A program made the translations under genes and the position numbers. The notes beneath the pieces were generated by a model. The model did not search any database. It was given only the letters and a program-made list of their open reading frames with translations, and was not told the DNA's origin. Shown here piece by piece: positions 28,601-40,800 of a stretch of 64,000 nucleotides of DNA. The stretch comes from Sisyra terminalis (taxonomy: Eukaryota > Arthropoda > Insecta > Neuroptera > Sisyridae): positions 31,101,482 through 31,165,481 of the forward strand of contig OY292274.1 in the NCBI GenBank assembly GCA_958496175.1. Reading direction: 5' to 3'. How positions within the stretch are numbered: position 1 is the first letter of the stretch; each line of letters opens with the position of its first letter.

Positions 28601-31600
28601 CCATTCTATTTACAGTACGACGTCTGTATATTCACATGCACCTTGTAGATTTAAAAACGATAAGTTATAGAGCTTTGTAATTTTCTGTTGAAGCTGGGCA
28701 TAGTATTTAGTTGTGTACCTCACATTTTGGTTCTTTCCTTAATCATTGCATAAAGCTTTTGCTAAACACTTACCAACGACGCTGTAAGTAGTACGTATAC
28801 TTTTTTATTCCAAATTTGTAGCCAATTACAATTTTCATATTATCAAGATATTTAGAAATAATTAATAAAACAATAAATCTTGTTAATAAAAACCATTATA
28901 CTAAAATAGCTTTTAAACTTGTCCAATCAGTGCAATAGAAATTAATTGCGTATTAATATCGTTTAATTAAAGAATTAATCAATATTAATCAATAATAAGT
29001 AGTAGAGACCTTATATAATTTATCGCAACAATACGGAAAACTTACCAAGACGACGGCGACAATTATTGAAATATATATCCACATAATCACTTTGCAAGGA
29101 AAATGCAAGTGTACAATCCCATCTTTTATATTCCCGTAGGAAACATAGTGCTCATAAAGCTCACTAGAGTCAAAGTATTTTTTGTAAAATCCCAAAGTAA
29201 TAGGTATTTTAGAAAGAAATCCGTTTTCCCTTAGTTCATAACACTAATGGACAAAAAATGTCGTAAGCAAAACTAAACATTAGTTTTAATTTTTAAAGTA
29301 ATAATCTAGAATATTACTTTTTTATATTTGTTTTTTAGTAACTGATAAATATATTTGCAATATTTTAATAACATTAGAAAAAAACTAAATAAACAATCTG
29401 ATGTAGGTATGTATACTGCAATTATCAGTTTATTTTCTCTTAATTTCATCTTTTTATTATTTATTAGACAGAACATTGGGAATTTAAAAAATCAAAGTGT
29501 TTAAAAATCAAATAGTTTGTATGGTTATAAGATATAACGCCAAAGAGAACAAAAACAAACTAAAAACATATCTTTTTCATGACAAATTCTTTGAATTTCA
29601 CTGTATTTTTTTATTCATAAACCTTCGTTTTTTTAAATTTTATTTTTTGAAATGAATCACTTTTTGTTGCTTTTCGATTTTTCCGATCACGAGTTTGTAT
29701 TGGTACAATGTCGGATTTAGGAAATGAGCAATAAAGACCATCACTAAATTTCTTTTATAAAAATTTAATGTGACCCCGAAACGCAAATTTTGTCGCTACT
29801 TTAATTTTCCAAAAACATAGAGCTACGTATGCTTAATGTTTAGTGATTAAGTTCAATGTAAAAGTTGATTAATTTAAATTATATTTTGTAAAATGTGGCG
29901 TCGTAAATAATAAGAAATAAGGAATTACATTTTACTTTACGCTTATTTAAATTCCTCATATTAATTATTTGATTATTATTTTAATTATTCACTATAAGTA
30001 ATAAAATTATATCCTTAATGACGGGAAATCAAGAGTTCCAAATCTACCACCATTTTCATAAGCAATTGTAAAGAAGCACATGCAAACATGGAGGGAAATC
30101 AAGGATGTTTAGTATTTAGCGCACCCTTCTTTCTTTTTTGGTTAATTGTAATTGTGATAATTTTGTCCATTTTACTTACACTAATATGGTAATTTATTCT
30201 TCACTATTCATTTTCATTTTTTTATTTCATTTCATATATTCATTTCAATTTTTTTTTATTTTTCTGTTGTACATCAACAAAAATATGCTATACTTCTGTA
30301 AATTAAATTTTTCGTTTTTAACTAAAAATCGTAAAGTTGTTTGAATTTTAGAAATTAGCAATATTTGAATTACCGATCATTTTATAATATGAGTTGAACT
30401 ATGTAAATAAAAAATTGTAAAAACTTAATCAAAAACCACAAAAAAAATCCTACCTCAATCAAAGTGAGAGAATAATTAAGGTAAATTAAGAAGTAATTCT
30501 ACTGAATCTGAATTTTCCAAATCTGGTACAGTTTTATTAAATATCATTCTAAAACTTTTACACATTAAAAACTATATTTATTGCGACACATATTTTAACT
30601 TTTACTGAATATAAAAGTTTTTTAAAGCGCTTCAATCTAAAAAGCTTTACGCAAATTAATTAAATTTGAACCAGCATTTTGATTCTTAGGTAATTGGAAA
30701 AGTCAATTTAAATACATAACGTTAATAGTTGAAAATAATTTTAACATCAACCAGGTGTTTAAAATAGCAAAGCGAAAGCGGCTCTGATTCTGGTAAAGTA
30801 ACATCTGATCCTTACCATGCAGCTTTGTGAAGTAGCAATAAACATTAAATTATGAGCTTACCTTACGCCCTGTGAGCTTTCAAGTACGTCTAGATCTCTC
30901 TATAATATCTACCGAAATTATACATGTGTAGGTACGTTCCTATGTTTTATTTTAGTAAACCGTGAAAATTATGATTATCCTGGTTTCATTACGTTTCCAG
31001 TAAACATGCTAACCGATAATTGGAGATTAAACTTAAATTATATTTATATTTATTACTACCACTTATTAAAAATATTGATTTCTACATAATTTCACTCATT
31101 TACATAGGTTTTTTATCATAAATTACGTTATCTTTTTTCGTTGAATGTATAAAATACAGTAGTACGGTTTTTATGAGTAAAATAAAATTTCAGTTGCTAT
31201 CAAAGTTTGCTGAGTTCGAATTAAAACAACTAATTTGTTTTTGAAGCTCGTGAAAAGTTTTAATTTAAGAAAACGCGCAAAAGAGTTTTGATAATGTTTA
31301 AATATTTACTACGTTAAAGCATGTTTTTAATTAATTTTGGATTCCAAAAATACTTTTCTTCTACAACTTACAAAAGACGATTATAAAACTATTCATGAAT
31401 TTAAATAAAAGAAAAAGTATTTATACAAATTATAAACTATAATTTAAAAGCTACAAATTTCATATATATAAAAATATACAACAATGATTGATTTCATTGA
31501 AACAAAAAGCCGTTGAACAAAAATAGTAAATGTAATCAGTTTAAAATTTTAATGGTATTATAATTGTAAATAACTTTTAAGTACCTTTATTTTATTAAAG

Positions 31601-31808
31601 TTTAAAAATGAAACAACTAAAATAAAATTATATTTTCACCTTAGAATACGTAAAGTTCTAATTTTATAAACTCATTTATACTTTGTTCAGCAATCTAATG
31701 AATTATTATCATTTTTACTATTTCCCATTTACACTAGTTTATCAGTTTTAATGATATTCTTAACTTTTATTTTCTACTGAAAATTAAACTTTTTAATTTC
31801 GTTTCCAG
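25601..31808. other. Non-coding stretch leading to the first teneurin exon in the window
   Basis: No supported coding exon. An imperfect inverted repeat around aaaactggtatt / aataccagtttt lies at about 25711-25754. A 26-nt tandem duplication lies at 26125. Acceptor-donor juxtapositions at 28518 and 30690 are weak and were not called. The end is defined by the acceptor tttcgtttccag at 31808. Confidence 0.5.
26125..26176. repeat. Two-copy tandem repeat, 26-nt unit
   Basis: The unit starting ggtgagctgaattgtttaat occurs twice head to tail, with differences only near the end of the second copy. It is probably a replication-slippage duplication. Confidence 0.8.
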
Positions 31809-34800
31809 GTTGTTTACTTGACAGTGTTCCAAGGCCCCCCGATGTACCCCCAAGAAACCCAACTATGAGTAGGTTAAACGGTCGTATTACTGGCAATTCT
31901 GCCCAGGATTCTAGCGGAGACATAGAACCTTCTTGTTTAGTAAGGACATCATCTGGAAATTTCTTTATTCCTACAGGAACACTCAGTAAGTCTTATTAAC
32001 TTTCATTTTTTATTTTGACCTTTTTTAAATATGTTTAAATAATTAATTAAATTTGCTAAACTGGAAATTAAATATTATTTCTCTGTAATATTAAGCATAA
32101 AATTCCTGATAAAATATTCATAAAGCACAAAATATAAATTTAAAACTTTGAAATCCTTTGAAGATTTCTAGTTTACAAATTTTCTGTTATTAATGTAAGG
32201 GATACTAACCAATGAGTCGGTTCTTTTGAAGATCATAAAACGCTACTATTTATAAAAAAATAATTGAAAGACTCTTGCTTTAATCAATGGTTTACTTAAT
32301 AGTTTAACAAATCGTTCGTTATATTATTTTCGACTTACAACAATGAAAGTTAAATGAATTTATTAAATTTTAGATATGCCAAAAAATTCCACGATGGATT
32401 ATAAGTCAAATTCTTCATGTAGTAGTCCATCAAAGGATCAAAAGAGTTCTGAAAGATGTAATTTACCATTTGGCACACCAGTACCAGTTTTACCCGTCCG
32501 AAACAATTTACGTCGACCTAATTCAAGCCATTTCCCTCAAGCATCTCGATTTCATTTCCGTAAAGGGATTGCGTCCAAATGTTCTTGGAAATGCACGGCC
32601 ATTGTTTTTATAATGGTCTCAGTGGTTCTCACTGCTGCTTTATCATTTATAACAGGTGTGTAAAATATCATCATTTAGCATATTTTCATTTCTGTTGTGC
32701 TTAATGTAACTTACATTGTTTCGATTTTGTTGTGTTGTAGCTTCAAATCTCCTTAATTGGTCATATCAAAGTTCGAAACCATGTACTGTGTTAGTAGATG
32801 AAAATTCTGAAACATTGTCAGCATCCAAAGCAGTAGCAGAAACGAATAGGTCTACATTAAGTAAACCCAAGCCTGCTTCTACGTCACCTAGCAGCAGTAA
32901 CAGTGGTTCAGCATCATCTGGAGGTAAATACCATGCACCAGATGATAGACAAAATCAAAACTCCGTGTTTGGACGTAAACGTAGAAGTATCGAAAGTTCG
33001 CCACTAGTACTATTATCGGAGTTAATTTTTGATCATTTGGTGAATTCTACACCAACTAGCTCAACTCCAGAAGTAGATGTTATGCATGATTCTAGCACCG
33101 TTACTATTTCTAGTGTGCATGATACTAATAAAAGTGAAACTACTAGTGTGTCAGCCTTGCATGACTTGTTTGATCTTTCCAACACAGCAATAACAACTGA
33201 TGAACATTTGCTTATCAGTTCAAATAACACTTATTCTGATGTGGAAAGCAGTTCTTCTACTGATAGTATCTTTCAAGAAAATGTTACAGTTGTAAGCTTA
33301 GAAAATTTCATCAACACTGAAATTAGTGACTATAACACCGATAGTTCTTCTGAATTATTTACCACAACATTTTCAAATCATTTTGAACTTTCAACAACTC
33401 CAAATATTTTAGAGGATATTGGAAATATGACTTCTTCACCTTTTGAATCAAGTGAGACTACGGAAATCGTGTCTGAAGAACCACAGTTAGGTGTCAAAGT
33501 TGTTCAGATATCAGAATCTCATAAAATTTCTGATTTAGAAAAACCTAAAACTAATGTCAAGATTCTTCCTGAAAGTATTAGTATGAAACCATCGAAAACA
33601 GAAGGACCTGAAGTTCTACAACATGACTATCCGATATTTTCTTATGGTCAAGATATAGTAGAAATCGTTAAGTTGAAAGAAAAGTCAATGGATACTAAAT
33701 CAATCAAGAAAGAGAAAACTATCCCAACTGATGAAAACAAACTAAATAATGAAATTAAAGATTCAAAAGTGGAAATTAAAAGTCAGCAGTCATTTAATGT
33801 ATTAAAAGAATCCATTTCTACACAAAACTCTACTAAAATAGGTCATCAGAATGATGAAAATAAGAACATCTCTAACAGTGACGATATTTTGAATAGCAAT
33901 AACCGTACGATTGTAACTGCTGATTTAAATATGCATGAGAATGTAACAGACTCATTAAAAACTGAAATTAAATCCAACTATTTATTGCAAAATAACGAAA
34001 CACGGCTAAATATTTCTAAATTCACAACTAATGCTAATGTTAATAACAGTGTTGTTGGCAAAAAAGATGAAACTTCTACAGACAATGTTCATTCAATAAA
34101 ACTAACAGAGCACTCTAATCGACTGTTTGTCAATGTGACGATTTCTGCAGAAGGAGACTCTTCTAATCAGTTTAATGTCCGTCCTGTATATGTGTTATCA
34201 CTAACTGTTCCAACTAATGGTGATCCAAACAATTTTCCCGGTTTTAGTTTGTTTCCCCCGTTGCCGAACTCTCATAATCAAATTTTGTCAAGCACTTCTT
34301 CTTCCCCTATTGAAACCACCACATCACATCCCATTATAGAAAAGCAAGTGGAACAACTAGGGGGAGGAGAATGTCGCTGTTCATGTCCTGACTATGACGA
34401 ACGCGTGTCATCACTTACCGATAGTAGTATTTTTGATTCATTCTCAGAAGAATCAAACGATGAATTTTTTGAATTCGAAAGCAAAGAAAATGTTACATCT
34501 GAAAATACAACTGGGGAGTTAGAAGATTCCGATATTTCATCCGAAACCACTATGTTTAATTCCACTGAAAATATGGAAACTAGCACTTTTGAATCTGACA
34601 CAAGTAATACTTATTCAACTGAAGAAAATGATGGAAACACAGAGATGACAACTCAAAGCTGTCCAGTGGTGACTCTGCCACCTCCTACTATTCTTATTTT
34701 GGAAGGTGAGGCTTTAATGCCAAATCCTGGCAAAGCTTCACAGCATTTCTAACTTTAACAACGAATATCTACTAATCTTCAACTTTAACATTCTTCTAAT

Positions 34801-37800
34801 AATACTAATTTTTTCTTCATTAGCTTAAAACTTTTTTTATTGTTACTAATAATTTTTAACGAAAAAATACAAATATATCTTAGTTTTGCCGTGCTTTGCA
34901 TTGAACACCAACTAAAATTAATATGAATGTTTATTTTAGAACTCCCCTTTTCATATTTACTTTCAATAAGGTAGTTGACAAAAATTCAAAAGATAAAATT
35001 TAACTATTGAACATTATTATTTCTTTATTTTTACAAATGAAAGTGTAAATGAAATACTTTGATCAATATTTTCTAGAAGAACAAACAAGGAAGAGCAGCT
35101 GTCTATGACGTGTTCATTAATCATTAATGAAATTAGTTAAGAAATTCACAAAAAAACTATGAAAAGATCTTTTTAAACTAGAGTACGTTTCTTAATATTA
35201 TTAAGTATATAAAATCTGTTTTCATTATCCCTTAAATTTATACTACGCCATCCCTGTATCAATCTTAGCCCTCTCTAACTTAATGGAAGAAATATTTTTG
35301 ATTGTTCTAAATTTTACTCCTTGGGCATGGTTCGAAAGCCAATTACAATAAATTATTATCGTATTTTTTATCTTTGATATTTCGTATTCTTCGTATCGTC
35401 ACTAAGAAGTAATATTTTTTTTAAAATTGAAATAATTTTTCGATATATTGTACAATAATGTGGAACTGACTGATAATTTTTTATGGAAAATACGAATTGT
35501 GTCTTAAAATATAAATCAAATTTTGTTCCTCATTAAAATACTTAAATATTGGATAAAACAAACTGTAAGACAAATCATTATCAGTCTATTGAAAATTGTC
35601 AACTAGCTTATTATAATTAATTCAATGAATGCTTCGTTAATTTAAAAAAGTAATATAACTGACTGAATTAATAAGTAGTTTTTATTTTATATATTGATGA
35701 AAAATCTATTGTTTTGTGTATGCCTTTAATATTAGTTAGCTGTGTATACAATATATAAAATATATTGCAGTTCAATTTATGTAGTATAATTTAACACAAT
35801 AATATACAAAATCAATACAATAATATACAAATTTAATATAATAATATACAAATTTAATATAATAATATATAAACTCAATATAATAATATTTAAAAAATCA
35901 TACCTCCAACATAAATTTGAACAGAAGTTCAAACAAAAATATTCGTGACGTATTACCCAGATACGTATTTCGATTGCCAAGCAATCTTCATCAGTGGTCA
36001 TCGAGTAGCTTGGATCACTCCGTAACTTCTATGTGATGATTCACAAAGCAACGAAAGTTAGACTTCTAAAAAATGTTCACCGCACAAACAGATTGGATGC
36101 ACTCGAAAGCATAGAAATTGTTAAGAGAAAGGGAAAGGTACTAAATTGGGAGAATGGTCCAATTCAAAATTCGGCACTTTTCGGGTTGCTTACGAAGGAT
36201 TTGGTGAAAGTAAAGAAATTTGGGAACACACCCCCCTCCATAACCACATCGCAAAAAGAGAAAGGCACGACATATAAATTGAGGTCAATCCGTGATTATT
36301 TTGTGAATCATCACATAGAAGTTACGGAGTGATCCAAGCTACTCGATGACCACTGATGAAGATTGCTTGGCAATCGAAATACGTATCTGGGTAATACGTC
36401 ACGAATATTTTTGTTTGAACTTCTGTTCAAATTTATGTTGGAGGTATGATTTTTTAAATATTATTATATTGAGTTTATATATTATTATATTAAATTTGTA
36501 TATTATTATATTAAATTTGTATATTATTGTATTGATTTTGTATATTATTGTGTTAAATTATACTACATAAATTGAACTGCAATATATTTTATATATTGTA
36601 TACACAGTATAACTGTTCAAAGTCAGCGAAAAAATCTTATTTGGATTATTAGTTAGCTGTTATACATACGAGAACATGCAGTAGAATAGCTTTCGCACTT
36701 CATTTTCATTTTCGAACGATTCTATAATATATGAATTTAATGCAGGTGCAAAGACATTCCCAGCTCGTTCATTTCCACCAGATGGTACAACTTTTACCCA
36801 AATTGCATTAGGTCAGCGCCTTTCAAAGGAAATTCCCCCGTATAGTTATTGGAACATGCAATTTTATCAATCTGAAGCTGCTTATATCAAATTTGACTAC
36901 AACATTCCTCGTGGAGCAAGCATTGGTGTCTATGCTCGACGTAATGCATTACCAACACACACTCAATATCATATTTTAGAAGTATTAAGTGGATTCAAAG
37001 CCCGAACGACTCGAGCCTCTCATGTATGTATATTAAAGTAACATTTTGATTTGCTTCGACTACTATTTCTATTACATTTTAGCCGTCGATGAAAAAAGAA
37101 GTAACGCATTATATGGAACAAGGACATTGGTTTTTGTCGTTATATAATGACGATGGAGATCCTCAAGAAGTTACATTTATAGCATCAATCGCTGATGATA
37201 TGACTCACAACTGTCCTAATGGGTGCAGTGGCAAAGGAGAATGTTTAATGGGTCATTGTCATTGTAACCCAGGATTTGGTGGTGATGATTGCAGTGAAAG
37301 TAAGTCTTTGTTACAATTATTCTATTTTCTTCTACTATTAACAATGTTAACAATGTTTTAATTTAATTGCAAAACTAATGCATGTGAATGTGTATCGTGT
37401 ACAGGTGTATGTCCAGTTCTGTGTAGCCAACGGGGCGAATATATCAACGGTGAATGCCAATGCAATCCAGGTTGGAAGGGAAAAGAATGTAGCTTACGAC
37501 ATGATGAATGTGAAGTTCCTGACTGCAATGGTCATGGACACTGTGTTAACGGAAAATGTGCATGTGTTCGTGGATATAAAGGAAAATTCTGTGCCGAGGG
37601 TAAGAATAATAATCCCTCGAATACTTTTTCACTTATTCATTATCATCTAATATGTGACTAACACTATTAAATTATTCTTAGTTGATTGTCCTCATCCTAC
37701 TTGCAATGGGCATGGTTTCTGCCTTGAAGGATTATGTCTTTGCAAAAAAGGTTGGAAAGGTCTTGACTGCGGTCAAATGGACAAAGATGCATTGCAATGC

Positions 37801-40800
37801 TTGCCAGATTGTTCAGGACATGGTACATTTGATCTCGATACTCAGACATGTTCCTGCGAACCTCGTTGGTCAGGAGAAGACTGTTCAAGAGGTATCTATA
37901 CTATATTTTTACATTTGACTAATTTTAGTCTTCTCAATTACTTATTTATGAAATATGCACTAATCATTGCAAAAAATTACAGAACTTTGTGATTTGGATT
38001 GTGGTCCACATGGTCATTGTGTAGGAGAGGCTTGTCAATGTAATACAGGATGGTCAGGAGAGTTTTGCAATCTGAAACAATGTGATCCTCGTTGCAATGA
38101 ACATGGCCAATGTAAAAATGGAACATGTTTATGTGTTACTGGTTGGAATGGCAAACATTGTACAATGGAAGGATGTCCAAATAGTTGCTCTGGACATGGT
38201 CAGTGCCGTGTAAACATTGATGGAGCTTGGGAATGTAAATGCAATGATGATTGGGATGGAAGGGACTGCAGTGTGCTCTTAGAGCAAAATTGCAATGATG
38301 GAAGAGATAACGACAAAGGTATGACTTCAGCACTAATAAATATTTTTGAAACGATTAAAAACTTCATTTTGCATTTTCTTAAAGATGGACTAATCGATTG
38401 CCAAGATCCAGAATGTTGTTCAAACCCTGTTTGTCGAACTGGTCAACTTTGCGTTACAGCAGCAAAACCTATAGATATTTTGCTTAGAAAACAACCTCCC
38501 GCAATAACTGCTTCATTCTTTGAGCGTATGAAATTTTTAATCGATGAAGGAAGTCTTCAAAGTTACGCTCGTCAGGAAACATTTAATGAAAGGTAAAATT
38601 TTCTATCATTGCACATATGTGTTCACGATTTAGTTAATATCGTCAGACACAAACAAATTTCGTTTCGAAATTCAGCAATCAACATTGTATTTCATTTCAA
38701 TTCGTAAAATTTTAAGATTGGTGAATTTACGAATAACTCAATTTCTTTGTATACTATCTATCTATGTGTTACTTGTCAGCAGGTCTTCTCTTTTCTTGAC
38801 TTTTTCGCATTGTTGTACCCCCTGTGAAATATCCCCACCTGTTGTGTGGTGTATATTTATAATTTTATTTTTGTAATGATTACAGTTTGCCTCATAAATG
38901 TTCATTGTTTGTAACTAACTTATATTATGTTCAATGCAGCAATAAAACACGCTTATTCTAAAAATCTAATACAAATTAGAAAAAAAGAAACTTTAAAATT
39001 ATGTGAAATTTCTATTTTATTTTTTTTAATAAATCTACACGCGCGCATCATTTTTCGGTATTATTTTGATTTCGTAAAGTTCAAGAAAATCGGAAAATAC
39101 TTTCTTCGTTACCATGTAATACATTCTTAAGTCATTACATTAAACCAATGCATTACAAAAATTATATTAGCTTATATTTGCTTTACTCATCACGATTATT
39201 TTTTGAATAAAATCAATAACTTTAGAATATTCTACTTTAACAAAAATATTTTATTATTTATTATAATTCGTTAACTTTGATGGGCTTTATTTTTCCTTGC
39301 TGCTCAGTGTATTTTGGAACCATTTCAACGCGAGGTAAGACTGCTAAAATATAATAAACACTTTTATTATTTGTTTTATTTCTTTAATTTTTAAATCTAC
39401 GGAGTTTTCATAGTACTGTAAAGCTTACGTAGCATTTAGAAAAAAAAAAGTGTCGCATGAAAGTCCTTTAGATTGTCCTAATTGTGTTTGTGAATTTTTA
39501 TTTTGCTTATCTTTGTTTCTTTCAAAGCTATATTGAAAATACAAGCTTATACTTTCCAGGCTTATTCAGAAAAATAATGTGAAGTATAAAATTAAGGATT
39601 TTATTATTATATATTGTAGAACTAGTTATTATTATTAGTGTTTATTTTGGCAAAAACAGAAAACAAATTATTCTATTTTCTAAGTTATAATATACATAGA
39701 CTCCTACATGCGTTTTAATTTCGTTTTGTAGATTTGAATGCCTTAGTTTTTTCAATGATTTAAAGAAAGTGCAGTGAAGAAAAAATATTTATAATTTTCA
39801 GTCGGTCTGCTGTAGTCAGAGGCCGAGTTTTGACTACATTGGGAACCGGATTAATGGGTGTTCGAGTAAGTACATCAACATTATTGGAAGGATTCACATT
39901 TACACGTGATGATGGTTGGTTCGATATTTTGGTCAACGGTGGTGGTGCTGTTACATTACAATTTGGACGAGCACCTTTCCGACCCCAAAGCTATATTGTT
40001 TATGTTCCTTGGAATGAAGTTGTAATTATAAACGATATTGTTATGACAACAGCTGAAGACAAATCTCTTCTACTACCTCCTCATGCTTGCACAGCTCATA
40101 ACTATGACATTATGAAACCAGTTGTATTAGCTACTTGGAAACATGGGTTTCAAGGGGCTTGTCCAGATAAAAGTGCAATTTTAACTGAATCACAGGTAAA
40201 GTTTTAGAATTTTTTCCAAGATGCACTTAGTTTTTCTTTTTTATTTTCTTTAAATTTAGGTTGTACAAGAAAGTTTGAAAATTCCTGGAACTGGCTTAAA
40301 TTTAGTTTATCAAAGTTCCCGAGCAGCTGGTTACTTGTCAACAATACAATTACAATTAACTCCAGATGTAATTCCTCTATCTCTAAAATTAATCCATCTT
40401 CGTATTACGATTGAAGGAATATTATTTCAAAAGACATTTGAAGCTGATCCAGTAATTAAATTTACCTACGCTTGGAATAGACTTAATGTCTATCGTCAAC
40501 GTGTTTATGGAGTTACAACTGCTATGGTCAAAGTCGGTTATGAATATACTGATTGCAAAGATATTATTTGGGATGTCCAAACTACAAAGCTCAGTGGTCA
40601 TGATATGAGTATTTCTGAAGTTGGTGGATGGAACTTAGATATTCATCACCGATACAACTTCCATGAAGGTAATTTCGATTTTCCTGATATAAAAATTGGT
40701 GTACATTTACTGTTTTTTTCTTACAGGAATTTTACAAAAAGGAGATGGATCAAACATTTATTTGAAACATAAACCTCGAGTGATAATTACTGCAATGGGT

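Larger units (their letters stand above)
35744..36647 (+). mobile_element. Truncated Penelope-like retroelement with inverted pseudo-LTR arms
   Basis: Flanked by a 13-bp direct repeat, attagttagctgt, at 35731-35743 and 36648-36660, consistent with a target-site duplication from one insertion. Inside are two apparently perfect 308-bp inverted arms (35740-36047 and 36300-36607; the outer few bases overlap the duplication). Between them is 252 bp of unique DNA encoding the end of a Penelope-type endonuclease. About 40 bp of unique sequence (36608-36647) follow the right arm; a short extension next to one pseudo-LTR is a known Penelope feature. Each arm carries a hammerhead-ribozyme core and five or six A+T-rich tandem units of about 20 nt. 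The 5' part (reverse transcriptase) is missing. Confidence 0.8.
34706..36745 (+). other. Ten-m: Teneurin intron carrying a Penelope-like insertion
   Basis: Phase-1 intron between GAAG/gtgagg and tgcag/GTGCAAAG. Apart from the 904-bp insertion at 35744-36647 it holds only A+T-rich sequence. Subtracting the insertion and one copy of its 13-bp target duplication leaves an ancestral intron of about 1.1 kb. Confidence 0.9.

Noticed and set aside
30690..30696. Recursive splice site candidate (gattcttag/gtaatt).
   Set aside because: Poor pyrimidine tract and non-consensus donor.
36033..36332. Complete 99-residue gene starting at the ATG at 36033.
   Set aside because: The ATG and first codons lie in the inverted arm of the Penelope-like insertion. 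Only the downstream part resembles a protein, so it is a truncated element.
35777..36570. Two identical 74-codon frames on opposite strands (35777-36001 and 36346-36570).
   Set aside because: They are the same non-coding pseudo-LTR arm read in both copies, including its A+T-rich tandem units.
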